A stretch of 12,521 bases of DNA from positions 1 to 12,521 of the forward strand of contig WQRM01000028.1 of assembly GCA_009786735.1 (NCBI GenBank), read 5' to 3'. The notes beneath the pieces are model-generated. The model saw only the letters and a program-made list of their open reading frames with translations. It was not told the origin of the DNA and did no database searches. Shown in pieces: positions 1 to 7,725 of this stretch (its first letter is position 1; each line of letters begins with the position of its first letter). The position numbers and the translations under genes are program-made. This DNA comes from Oscillospiraceae bacterium. GTDB lineage: Bacteria > Bacillota > Clostridia > Oscillospirales > Acutalibacteraceae.

Positions 1-2228
1 GCGCTGTCGGGCTTGCCGCCGCCACTGCCCCCTGCCGCTTGCGCGGCTGCTTTCACTACATTGCCTGCATGTGCCCCGGCGCTCACCGCTGCCGAGCCTG
101 CACAGGCGGCGAACTGCAACGTGCCTTTGTCGGTCTTTGCGGCGAACAGGGCGACCACATCGTCGCCTTGTGCACGTGCTGCGTCGCACGCCCCGCGGAC
201 ATCACCTGCCACTTCGCCACACACGAACTTCACGCTGCCGATTTGCGTTGCCTTGGCAATCAAACTTTGCACGGCAACTGCGCTGAGCTGCTCTTGTGCG
301 GCGGCGAGCTTGCGCTCAAGTTCTTTCTGCGTGGTTTTCAGCTTCGTTTGTGCATCTTGCAAGTCGGTGGCATGTTGGGCACGTAGTGTTGCATACTCTG
401 CATATGGCGCACGTGCAAATGCCTCGACGCGGCGCGCACCGGCGGAGACTGAACTTTCCTTTTCGATGACGAACAATCCAAGGTCGCGGGTGTTGGCAGC
501 ATGCGTGCCACCGCAGAGTTCTTTGCTGAAGCTGCCCACGCTCACCACGCGCACGGTGTCGCCGTATTTCTCGCCGAACAGCGCCATGGCACCGGCGGCA
601 CGGGCTTGCTCAAGCGGCATCTCTTCTATGGTAATGGGTATGGCTTGCTCGATGATTTCATTCACGCGGGCTTCCACGGCGGTGAGCTCCTCGCCGGTGA
701 GCGCGCTGAAGTGCGTGAAGTCAAAGCGCACGCCGTCCGGTGAGATCGCCTGCCCGGCTTGCTCCACATGCGTGCCGAGGATCTCACGCAGGGCAGCTTG
801 CAGCAAGTGTGCTGCCGTATGATTTTTTGCGCTTCGCGATTGATCTTCTGCGCTCAAGCTGGAGTCAAATTCAGTGTTTCCATCAACTTGGGTTCCTGCG
901 GCGTTCTCCCAGCCTTCGGTGTCTTTGCGTCCGGCGCGGGATTTCTCCCTTGCCGCCTTCACCAGCGCGCGATAGCCGTCTTCGTCAATGGTGAGCCCAT
1001 GCTCGGCGGCGATTTCACGCGTGAGGTCAACGGGGAAGCCAAAGGTGTCGCTGAGCATGAAGACTTGTTCGGTGGGGAGTGTAGGGGCGCGTCCCCTACA
1101 GTCCGCAATCATTTCGTCAAGGAGTTTCATGCCGGCGTCAATGGTGCGGGCGAAAGTTTCTTCCTCGGTGGCGATGACCTTGAGGATGAACTGCTGTTTG
1201 TCAAGCAGCTCGGGGTACGCCCCGCTGTTTGCGGCAATCACCGTGGTGGCAACTTCGCTCAAGAACGGACGGTTGATGCCCAGCAGGCGACCATGCCGTG
1301 CGGCGCGGCGCAACAGACGGCGCATGACGTATCCCCTGCCCTCGTTGCTCGGCAGCACGCCGTCGCCGATCATCATGGTGGTGGAGCGCACGTGGTCGGT
1401 GATGATGCGCAGCGAAATGTCGGTTTTCTCGCTGGCTTTGTATTGCACATTGGCGATGCGGGCGGCGTGTTGCAAAATCGCCTGCATGGTGTCTAGCTCA
1501 AAGATGTTGCCCACGTCTTGCATCACCAGCGCCAAGCGCTCAAGCCCCATGCCGGTGTCGATGTTCTTGCTGGCAAGCTCGGTGTAGTTGCCCTCGCCGT
1601 CGCTGTTGAACTGGGTGAACACCAAGTTCCAGAACTCCACGAAGCGATCGCACTCGCAGCCCACTTTGCAGTCATCGCTGCCGCAACCACGCGCCGCGCC
1701 ACGGTCGAAGTAGATCTCGCTGCACGGACCGCAAGGCCCTTTGCCGTGCTCCCAGAAGTTATCTGCGCGACCCATGCGCACCATGTGGCTTTCGGGCACG
1801 CCGATTTCCTTCGTCCAGATGTCCCAGGCTTCGTCGTCTTGCTCGAACACGCTGAAGTATAGCAGCTCCAGTGGGATATCCAGCACTTCGGTGACGAACT
1901 CCCACGCCCAGGCGATGGCTTCGCGCTTGAAGTAATCCCCAAAGCTGAAGTTGCCCAGCATCTCAAAATACGTGCCGTAGCGGTCTTGGATGCCCACGGA
2001 CTCGATGTCCGGCGTGCGGATGCACTTTTGGCAGCTGGCCATGCGCACGTTGGGCGGCACCACTTCGCCGGTGAAGTATTTCTTCAGCGGGGCCATGCCG
2101 CTGTTGATGAGCAGCAGGCTGGCGTCACCTTGCGGCACCAGGGATGCGCTGGGGGCACGCAGATGCCCCTTGCTCTCAAAAAAAGCAAGATATTTCTCGC
2201 GCAGGTCGTTGAGTCCAATGAAGTCCAT
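1..2228 (-). CDS. alaS: Alanyl-tRNA synthetase, C-terminus outside window; editing beta-barrel missing
   Basis: Charges tRNA-Ala with alanine in the cytoplasm. 742 residues are visible from the ATG at 2228, which has AGGAG at 2237-2241; the gene runs off the left edge, probably by only a few dozen residues, because the last visible residues (GGGKPD) match the conserved GGGRPDMA motif near the end of AlaRS. The class II catalytic core is clear (CQKCIR, FEMLGNFSFGDYFK, GPCGPCSEIYFDRG, NTGMGLERLA-like IDTGMGLERLA). The editing site keeps its four metal ligands, H470 and H474 (HTAAH) and C572 and H576 (CGGTH), with the same 102-residue spacing as E. coli H564/C666. However, H470 lies about 90 residues earlier than in E. 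coli: between GFPVDLT (about 397) and HTAAH there are only about 70 residues, and the glycine-rich AESGGQ-type beta-barrel is absent, replaced by a polar linker (about 428-469). The reading frame is unbroken. A coiled coil and C-Ala domain follow. Confidence 0.97.
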   Translation of the reverse strand, partial: MDFIGLNDLREKYLAFFESKGHLRAPSASLVPQGDASLLLINSGMAPLKKYFTGEVVPPNVRMASCQKCIRTPDIESVGIQDRYGTYFEMLGNFSFGDYFKREAIAWAWEFVTEVLDIPLELLYFSVFEQDDEAWDIWTKEIGVPESHMVRMGRADNFWEHGKGPCGPCSEIYFDRGAARGCGSDDCKVGCECDRFVEFWNLVFTQFNSDGEGNYTELASKNIDTGMGLERLALVMQDVGNIFELDTMQAILQHAARIANVQYKASEKTDISLRIITDHVRSTTMMIGDGVLPSNEGRGYVMRRLLRRAARHGRLLGINRPFLSEVATTVIAANSGAYPELLDKQQFILKVIATEEETFARTIDAGMKLLDEMIADCRGRAPTLPTEQVFMLSDTFGFPVDLTREIAAEHGLTIDEDGYRALVKAAREKSRAGRKDTEGWENAAGTQVDGNTEFDSSLSAEDQSRSAKNHTAAHLLQAALREILGTHVEQAGQAISPDGVRFDFTHFSALTGEELTAVEARVNEIIEQAIPITIEEMPLEQARAAGAMALFGEKYGDTVRVVSVGSFSKELCGGTHAANTRDLGLFVIEKESSVSAGARRVEAFARAPYAEYATLRAQHATDLQDAQTKLKTTQKELERKLAAAQEQLSAVAVQSLIAKATQIGSVKFVCGEVAGDVRGACDAARAQGDDVVALFAAKTDKGTLQFAACAGSAAVSAGAHAGNVVKAAAQAAGGSGGGKPDS
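1080..1100. repeat. 21-bp palindrome inside alaS
   Basis: TGTAGGGG at 1080-1087 and CCCCTACA at 1093-1100 are perfect inverted 8-bp arms around a 5-nt centre. The element lies in frame inside alaS and encodes the RGRAPTL-like stretch just before the LSDTFGFPVDLT motif, a variable-length loop in AlaRS. From memory, arms of this type (TGTAGGGG) form the ends of small palindromic repeats that are abundant in uncultured Clostridia, so this may be a minimal copy tolerated in a loop. Confidence 0.6.
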
Positions 2229-2260
2229 GGTGGTTTCTCCTGTATACATAATCACCTCTC

Positions 2261-2289
2261 ATTATACCATTGATGGCGCGGATTGTCAA
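2261..2289 (-). promoter_or_regulatory. Sigma-A promoter of alaS
   Basis: On the minus strand, TTGACA (2284-2289) and TATAAT (2261-2266) are separated by exactly 17 bp, a perfect consensus promoter. The expected transcript start near 2254 leaves a leader of only about 26 nt, so there is no room for a T-box, which many Firmicutes place before aminoacyl-tRNA synthetase genes. Confidence 0.92.
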
Positions 2290-2337
2290 GCCCTGCGCGG
2301 ACAATTATCACAGCCCATGTTTTGTGAATGCTGGCAC

Positions 2338-2366
2338 AAATTTGCAGGGGTTCGGCAAAATTTGCA
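2338..2366. repeat. Pair of AAATTTGCA direct repeats in the divergent intergenic region
   Basis: AAATTTGCA occurs at 2338-2346 and 2358-2366, 20 bp apart start to start, close to two helical turns. The pair lies between the two divergent promoters, about 50 bp upstream of the alaS -35 box and about 80 bp upstream of the vtc -35 box. It could be a regulator site, but no protein is known and chance is possible. The rest of the region 2229-2528 shows only the two promoters. Confidence 0.3.
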
Positions 2367-2448
2367 TGTTGCCCATGTGCAAGCTCCCCGAAAGCGGCAA
2401 ATGAGGAGGCGCGGCTGGAGAGTGTGCACTTTTTTGCTTTAAACCGGA

Positions 2449-2480
2449 TTGACACATCCCCGATATCGTTGTAATATAAT
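2449..2480 (+). promoter_or_regulatory. Sigma-A promoter of the vtc gene series
   Basis: A consensus TTGACA lies at 2449-2454. Two overlapping -10 candidates follow: TAATAT (2472-2477) at 17-bp spacing, and the perfect TATAAT (2475-2480) at a long 20-bp spacing. Transcription should begin near 2485, about 45 nt before the ATG at 2529. No other convincing promoter was seen before 10296, so it may serve the whole plus-strand series. Confidence 0.78.
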
Positions 2481-2528
2481 GAAGTGCTAAAGTGTTGGCA
2501 GAAATGAAAGTTGCGAGGCAATGAACAC

Positions 2529-3227
2529 ATGAGAGAAGTGTTGCGGCAAGAAAAAAAATACTTAATTAGCTTGGAGCAGTATTACCGGCTGTCACGGCAT
2601 TTCGGCAATTTTTTGCAGGAAGACGAACACAGCAGCGGCGATGGCTACACCGTTCGCTCGCTGTATTACGACAGCCTGGACGACTGGGACTTGGAAGGCA
2701 AGGTTAGCGGCATTGAAACGCGGCGCAAGATTCGCCTGCGCAACTATGGTCCGCATGCCGAAACGGCGAAGCTTGAGATGAAGCAAAAGCAGGGCATGTG
2801 GCAAAAAAAGCGCTCGCTTGTGCTCAACCGCGCGCAGTCGATGCAGCTGACGGCGGGCAACTACAGCAGCTTGCTGACGTTTAACTCGGACTTTGCGGCA
2901 GAATGCTTTGGCGTGATGCAAACGCAGTGCTACCGCCCCAAGGCGGTGATTTCCTACACGCGAAAAGTGTTTGTGGCGCAGGAAAACGAGATCCGTATTA
3001 CCTTTGACCATCACATCAAAGGCACGGAAAGCAACTTTGACATTTTTTCGCACGATTTGACGGAGAACATGATTTTCGACCCCTACAAGGTGGTGCTGGA
3101 GGTGAAGTTTGACGGCTTTTTGCTCAGCTACATCAAGGATGCCATCAACGAAGTCAACGCCAGCGAGCTTTCGGTGAGCAAGTATTGCTTGGGGCGCTCG
3201 ATTGGGCAGCGGTATTTGTTTTTGTAG
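2529..3227 (+). CDS. VTC-domain protein (polyphosphate polymerase-like)
   Basis: This 232-residue protein matches the VTC domain, the catalytic tunnel fold that makes polyphosphate from nucleotide in yeast Vtc4. Visible tunnel motifs in order are EKKY (8-11), R43 with YYDS (47-49 region), RRKIRLRNY (65-73) with its RxR pair, LEMKQK (82-87), a lysine pair at 93-94, PKAVISYTRK (138-146), RITFD (156-160), LEVKF (190-194) with the metal-binding-type glutamate, and SKY (217-219). These are the positions where Vtc4 lines its tunnel with Lys/Arg and holds a metal with Glu. There is no membrane segment or SPX domain, so it is cytoplasmic and probably works through a membrane partner, most simply the DUF4956 protein next door. 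The start is ATG 2529 (GAGG at 2515-2518); an in-frame TTG at 2511 is possible but less likely. Polymer and nucleotide specificity are not shown by the sequence. Confidence 0.9.
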   Translation: MREVLRQEKKYLISLEQYYRLSRHFGNFLQEDEHSSGDGYTVRSLYYDSLDDWDLEGKVSGIETRRKIRLRNYGPHAETAKLEMKQKQGMWQKKRSLVLNRAQSMQLTAGNYSSLLTFNSDFAAECFGVMQTQCYRPKAVISYTRKVFVAQENEIRITFDHHIKGTESNFDIFSHDLTENMIFDPYKVVLEVKFDGFLLSYIKDAINEVNASELSVSKYCLGRSIGQRYLFL

Positions 3228-3285
3228 GGATATCCACCCGAACCGTATTGTTAACGCATACCAAAGAATAGAGGTAAAACACATC

Positions 3286-3963
3286 ATGAGAACGATAATC
3301 CTGGACCTGTTCGCGCAGAGCGGCAACTTGACCGTTGGCGACATCGCGCTGCGCATTGGCGTGGCGGCGGCGCTGAGCGCTATCATCTTTTTGTCATATT
3401 GGTACACCCATGCGGGCACGTCGTATAGCAAAAAGTTCAACGTTTCGCTGGTGACGCTGACGATCTTAACCTGCACGGTGATGACGGTGATTGGCAACAA
3501 CATTGCGCTGTCGCTGGGCATGGCGGGTGCGCTGTCGATCGTGCGCTTCCGCACGGCGGTGAAGGACTCACGCGATACCATCTATATTTTCTGGGCGGTC
3601 ATTGTGGGGCTGTGCGCCGGCGTGGGTGACTTTCTCACGGCGGTCATCGGCAGCGTGGCGGTGACGATTGTGCTGCTGATTATGGGGCGCGTGCGCAACG
3701 AAAACCGCATGCTGCTGATCATCAAGGCAAACCGCAACTTGGAAAACGAAATTGAAGCCCTGGTGTTCAACCACTTCAACATGAAGCCGCTGCTGCGGGT
3801 GAAAAACACCACGAGCGAAAGCGTGGAGTTCATTTTTGAGATGGGGCGCAAGGCCTATAACCTCACCTATAAGGGTGAACAAACCATCACGCAGCTGCTG
3901 CACGACAAAGACGGCGTGGAGTATGTGAATGTGGTGACACAAAACGATGAGATAAGTGGATAA
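3286..3963 (+). CDS. DUF4956 membrane protein
   Basis: This 225-residue protein has about four hydrophobic segments (roughly 19-40, 52-70, 98-114 and 116-133). Between the second and third lies the family signature SLGMAGALSIVRFRT followed by KDSRDT (76-97). The C-terminal third (about 136-225) is soluble with an alternating beta/alpha pattern and a negative tail. The start ATG at 3286 has GAGG 9-12 nt upstream; an in-frame upstream extension overlaps the vtc end and is unlikely. The family has no proven biochemical role, but DUF4956 genes are frequently found beside VTC-domain and CotH genes, as here. That suggests it is a membrane anchor, channel or regulator for the polymer-making VTC protein. 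Its stop is separated from the CotH start by only two bases, so the two are probably translationally coupled. Confidence 0.9.
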   Translation: MRTIILDLFAQSGNLTVGDIALRIGVAAALSAIIFLSYWYTHAGTSYSKKFNVSLVTLTILTCTVMTVIGNNIALSLGMAGALSIVRFRTAVKDSRDTIYIFWAVIVGLCAGVGDFLTAVIGSVAVTIVLLIMGRVRNENRMLLIIKANRNLENEIEALVFNHFNMKPLLRVKNTTSESVEFIFEMGRKAYNLTYKGEQTITQLLHDKDGVEYVNVVTQNDEISG

Positions 3964-3965
3964 CG

Positions 3966-5528
3966 ATGAGACGAAGTGTGATTGTTTACATAGCTAGTGT
4001 GGCGCTTGTGGCGGTGATCGTCGCAGGCGTGATGCTCGTGACGGCCGGTGACGACGTTGCGCGCTTTCACCAGCACTTGCATCGCCCAAGCGAAGCTGCG
4101 CTGGGGGCTTGTGATTGCGGTGATGACGATGTGCTGTGCACGCATTTGCCGCTGATGGTGATTGACACGTTCGGCGCGGAGATTCCCGGCAGACCGCTCG
4201 CGTTTGGCTCGGGGATTTATAACGACCCCGAAACATTGTTCAACCACCACACCACACCGGACGGCGAAGAGGAAATTGCGGTGTTGGTGCGGGTGATTGA
4301 CAACGCGAACGCTTGGAATCACGCCGCAGACGAAGCTGCGCATGAATCCATGGCGATGATGCGCTTGCGGGGCAACTCGTCGCGGTTCTTCGACAAGCCG
4401 AACTATCGCATCCAGCTGCTGCAGGCGGACGGCGAGGATAATCCCCTGCCCTTGCTGGGCATGAGCGCGCACATGGAATGGGCGCTGCACGGACCATTTT
4501 TGGACAAGACGCTCATGCGCAACTACATGTGGATGAACATCGCTGCAGAAGTGATGGGGCCTGGGCATTTTGTGCCCGAGGTGCGTTTTTTTGAGCTGAT
4601 TCTCAACGGCGAATATCAGGGGCTCTATGTGTTGATGGAAACCGCGCGCGTCGCTCCGGACCGCGTGAACCTCAACCGCCACCGCCCGGCGATGCCGACG
4701 ACGAGCTATCTGGTGCAGCTCGATAGCCACCACCGACGCGCACCGGAGCGCAGCATGGATGTGTTTTCGACACACACGCTGCGCTTGGAATATGGCAGGA
4801 GCATGGCGATCATGTATCCCAACTTGCGGCGGCAAACCGACGACGTGCACGGCTACATCGCCCGCAGCATCAGCATTGCGGAACGGCTGCTGTATTCGCC
4901 GGAAATGATTTGGTATACCCGCCCCTATGAGCGCTACATGGACGTGGATTCCTTTGTGAATTTCTTCATCATCAATGAGTTCGTTGGCAACAACGACCTG
5001 TGGGCGAACTCCACGTTTTTGCACAAGGATGTGCGCGGACGACTGGCGGCGGGCCCGGTGTGGGACTTCAACAACGTGATGAACAATTACTTTTTGGAGA
5101 TGCCCGCCGAGGAATTTATGCTGGCCGACCGCGGCTGGTTTGCGCGGCTGATGACGTGCCCGTTTTTCACCGACCGGGTCATTCGCCGCTGGCACAGCTT
5201 GCGCCGCAATGTGCTGTGCGAAGACCGCTTGCTGGACTACATGCAGCAGGTGGAAGACTGGCTGGGCAGCGCCATTGACCGCAACTTCGCGGTGTGGGGG
5301 CATAGCTTTGACTACACCCAAATGAGCGCCATGGCGCGGCGGCGACCAACACGCGCGCAGTATGAGCAAGGCGTGAGCATCCGCGATGTGAACCCCACAA
5401 GCTTTGCGCAAGCCCAAGCGTGGGCGCGGGAGTATATGGTCACACGCGGGCGCTGGCTGGATCAGTACATCGTGACGCTGCGCCAGTTCAGCCACACGTC
5501 GCGGCATGCGGGCGTGGTGCTGCAATAG
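3966..5528 (+). CDS. Membrane-anchored CotH-family kinase
   Basis: This 520-residue protein has an N-terminal signal anchor (about 5-26), so its bulk should lie outside the membrane. The CotH kinase domain covers roughly 100-400: RLRGNSSRFFDKPNYRI (about 133-149; the nucleotide-binding RGNSS and lysine), LMRNYMW, ELILNGEYQGLYVLME, GNNDLWANS with D344, and GPVWDFNN with D367. As I recall, B. subtilis CotH uses D228 (catalytic) and D251 (metal), 23 residues apart; D344 and D367 have exactly that spacing, which argues for an active ATP-dependent protein kinase. The usual DFD reads DFN here. The C-terminal part (about 400-520) is helical. Only weak ribosome-binding sequence precedes the ATG, consistent with coupling to the upstream stop at 3961-3963. 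Nothing links it to spore coat; its substrate is unknown and is likely to be a secreted or envelope protein. Confidence 0.92.
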   Translation: MRRSVIVYIASVALVAVIVAGVMLVTAGDDVARFHQHLHRPSEAALGACDCGDDDVLCTHLPLMVIDTFGAEIPGRPLAFGSGIYNDPETLFNHHTTPDGEEEIAVLVRVIDNANAWNHAADEAAHESMAMMRLRGNSSRFFDKPNYRIQLLQADGEDNPLPLLGMSAHMEWALHGPFLDKTLMRNYMWMNIAAEVMGPGHFVPEVRFFELILNGEYQGLYVLMETARVAPDRVNLNRHRPAMPTTSYLVQLDSHHRRAPERSMDVFSTHTLRLEYGRSMAIMYPNLRRQTDDVHGYIARSISIAERLLYSPEMIWYTRPYERYMDVDSFVNFFIINEFVGNNDLWANSTFLHKDVRGRLAAGPVWDFNNVMNNYFLEMPAEEFMLADRGWFARLMTCPFFTDRVIRRWHSLRRNVLCEDRLLDYMQQVEDWLGSAIDRNFAVWGHSFDYTQMSAMARRRPTRAQYEQGVSIRDVNPTSFAQAQAWAREYMVTRGRWLDQYIVTLRQFSHTSRHAGVVLQ

Positions 5529-5640
5529 CATTTGCGGTGCGGCGCTGTGGTCTATCATAGGCTGAGGAAGAGGAGTTTCTCTCCCCTGCAGCAACAAGCC
5601 CCCGTAATTATGAATTAATCAAGACAGGAGGTGTGAACCG

Positions 5641-7725
5641 ATGCGAAAATATATCATTGCGGTGCTGGTTGTGCTGCTGGCTGTGTTTGGTGCGCTGTAT
5701 GTTTATTTTTCCACCAGCTTTTTCATCGATTTTCGACCAGATGCGCCGATCGCGGTTGCGTTTTATACGCAGGGGCAAGACATGATGCGCGATGGCGAAC
5801 GCCTGCTGCTGCGCGGCGTGGAGATTACGCCGACGGTGCCGGGACGGCTGGGCGGAGATTTCTCGGTGAGCGAAGAAGATTATCTGCGCTGGTTTGGCTA
5901 TATCTACGAGATGGGCGCGAACACGGTGTTTTTGCCGGATGTGATGGACCCGCCGTTTTACCGCGCGCTGCACCAGTTCAACACCGCGGACGACGACAGA
6001 GAGCTGCTGGTGCTGCAAGGCGTGAGTGGCTACGACTATTACAGTTTGATTCGTGCATTTCGGCGCGCGATTGATATTATCCATGGGCGCAGGGCGCAGC
6101 TGCTGGGCAGCCGAGGCTTTGAGTTCTTTTTGCGCGATGTGTCGCCGTGGGTGGCGGGTTTTGTGGTTGGGATGGAGTGGGATCCGGATTGGATTGCCTT
6201 TAACAACCACTTTTCGCCAGACTGGCCGCAATACTTTGAAGGCGAGTTCTTCAGCGCGGCCGACGATGCGACACCCTTTGAGGTGATGCTCGCACGGGTG
6301 ATGAACAGCGCCACGGACTATGAAACCCGGCGCTACAAAGTGCAGCGCCCCATTGGGTTTTTGAGCAACCCGGTGGTTGACTTCCTGGAGTTCGACTGGG
6401 CGTATGCCACGCAGCTGCGCAAGTATGTGCAGCTGGATGCGGAGCATGTGATTCCCAGCGAGGCGATGGCGGCGGGCACATTTGCGGCGTATCGCTTGTT
6501 CCATTTTGCGGATGAGTTTGAGGCTTTCCTCACGCCCGAACAGACCGAAACGCTTGCACCAATTCTGGCGAACCTTGACCGCAGCTGCCTATACAATGGC
6601 TACCTGGACTTGCTGATGCAACACCACAGCATGCCGGTGATTTGCGTGGGCTTTGGCTTTTCGTCCGCGCGGGCGCCGCAGCGTGAGGGTCAACCGCCGC
6701 TGACGGAGCAACAACAGGGCCGCGCCATGGCAAACATGGTGACCCAGCTGGAAGAGCGCGGCTGGGCAGGCAGCGTGATTGCCGGCTGGCAAGACGCTTG
6801 GGAGCGCCGCACGTGGAACACCACGTTTATGTCAAACCCGTGGCGCTATCAATACTGGCACAATTTGCAGTCCATTGCGCAGGGCTATGGCTTGATGGCG
6901 TTTGACCCCGGCGAAACCGAGCGCCCGGTGCTCCTGGATGGCCGCGCCGACGAATGGGATATCTCCCACCTTGTGCACCGTGCTGGCGGCATTGACATCT
7001 ATGCGCAGTACACCTATCAGGGCTTGTATCTGCTGCTGCGCGGCGAGGCGGTGCATCCGCGCTACACGCTGCATCTGCCGATTGATGTGACGCCGCTTTC
7101 GGGCACGTCGGCACACAACGGGATGGAATTTGAGCGCCCTGCAAACTTTTTGCTGCGGGTCAGCGGCCGCCAAAACACCAGCTTGCTGGTCAACCGGCGT
7201 TACCACGCGACGTATCAGCGGTTTTATCACGAAATGACGGGACAAAACCCCTTTGTGGGCGTGCCGTGCGCGTGGGAGTCGGCGTTTGTGCCAATCACCC
7301 TTGCGGTGCAACACAATGTGGTGCTGGACACCGAGGACTTTGTGCGGTTGACCGAAGAGAAGAAAGAACTGCTGCGGCTGCGCTCGTGGGACACCGGGCG
7401 GCTCACCCACGGAATTGGCGACCCGAACTCGCCGCGCTTTAACTCACTGGCAGATTTCATCTTTGGCGAAAACCTGGTGGAAATCCGCCTGCCGTGGAGC
7501 TTGCTGAACTTTTTTGATCCATCGCTGATGCAGGTGCACGATGACTACTTTGTGCAGTTTGGTGTGCGCGGGCTTGGGATTGACAGCATCTACATTGGCG
7601 TTGCGGTGCAAGACGCTGTGGCGCAAATGAGTCCCATTGCGCTAGACGGCTGGGGACGCAACGTGCAGACCCACGAGCGGCTCAAGCAGTCGTATTTCAT
7701 CATGCAAGAACTTTGGGGGAGATGA
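5641..7725 (+). CDS. Secreted glycoside-hydrolase-like protein with C-terminal beta-sandwich
   Basis: This 694-residue protein starts at ATG 5641 with a perfect AGGAGGT at 5626-5632. A signal anchor spans about 3-24. Residues about 50-415 look like a TIM-barrel glycosidase: LLLRGVEI opening strand, DYLRWFGYIYEMGANTV, then GMEWDP with E179 as the candidate acid/base, PVICVGFGFSSAR (332-344), and GWQDAWERRTWNT (382-394). I recall a Firmicutes family with AEFGxPSSRG and WQDEWFKRTWNT at the last two sites; by that alignment the nucleophile Glu is replaced by G337 here. From LLDGRADEWD (431-440) onward the pattern resembles a CBM9/DOMON-type beta-sandwich, as in many extracellular carbohydrate-active proteins. 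It probably acts on, or merely binds, a surface glycan. It lies 112 bp after the CotH gene and before the glycosyltransferase pair. No exact family can be assigned. Confidence 0.72.
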   Translation: MRKYIIAVLVVLLAVFGALYVYFSTSFFIDFRPDAPIAVAFYTQGQDMMRDGERLLLRGVEITPTVPGRLGGDFSVSEEDYLRWFGYIYEMGANTVFLPDVMDPPFYRALHQFNTADDDRELLVLQGVSGYDYYSLIRAFRRAIDIIHGRRAQLLGSRGFEFFLRDVSPWVAGFVVGMEWDPDWIAFNNHFSPDWPQYFEGEFFSAADDATPFEVMLARVMNSATDYETRRYKVQRPIGFLSNPVVDFLEFDWAYATQLRKYVQLDAEHVIPSEAMAAGTFAAYRLFHFADEFEAFLTPEQTETLAPILANLDRSCLYNGYLDLLMQHHSMPVICVGFGFSSARAPQREGQPPLTEQQQGRAMANMVTQLEERGWAGSVIAGWQDAWERRTWNTTFMSNPWRYQYWHNLQSIAQGYGLMAFDPGETERPVLLDGRADEWDISHLVHRAGGIDIYAQYTYQGLYLLLRGEAVHPRYTLHLPIDVTPLSGTSAHNGMEFERPANFLLRVSGRQNTSLLVNRRYHATYQRFYHEMTGQNPFVGVPCAWESAFVPITLAVQHNVVLDTEDFVRLTEEKKELLRLRSWDTGRLTHGIGDPNSPRFNSLADFIFGENLVEIRLPWSLLNFFDPSLMQVHDDYFVQFGVRGLGIDSIYIGVAVQDAVAQMSPIALDGWGRNVQTHERLKQSYFIMQELWGR

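Noticed and set aside
13..1587. Several plus-strand open frames across 13-1587
   Set aside because: They are antisense to alaS, have Ala/Ser/Cys-rich unstructured translations and no start signals.
2229..2260. T-box riboswitch before alaS
   Set aside because: The promoter leaves only about 26 nt of leader, with no T-box sequence or terminator stem.
2252..2530. Minus-strand open frame of 92 codons upstream of alaS
   Set aside because: It runs through both divergent promoters, has no family resemblance and would overlap the alaS leader.
2592..3581. Minus-strand open frame of 329 codons opposite the vtc and DUF4956 genes
   Set aside because: Shadow of two well-supported genes; no ribosome binding site or recognisable domain.
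3867..5597. Open frame of 576 codons on the minus strand opposite the CotH gene
   Set aside because: Composition is extremely rich in His, Arg, Gln and Val, as expected for the antisense of GC-rich coding DNA; no ribosome binding site, promoter or family motif. The plus-strand CotH motifs are clear.
5560..5600. Possible terminator between the CotH and GH-like genes (AGAGGAG/CTCTCCCCT region)
   Set aside because: The stem is short and mismatched and no T-run follows.
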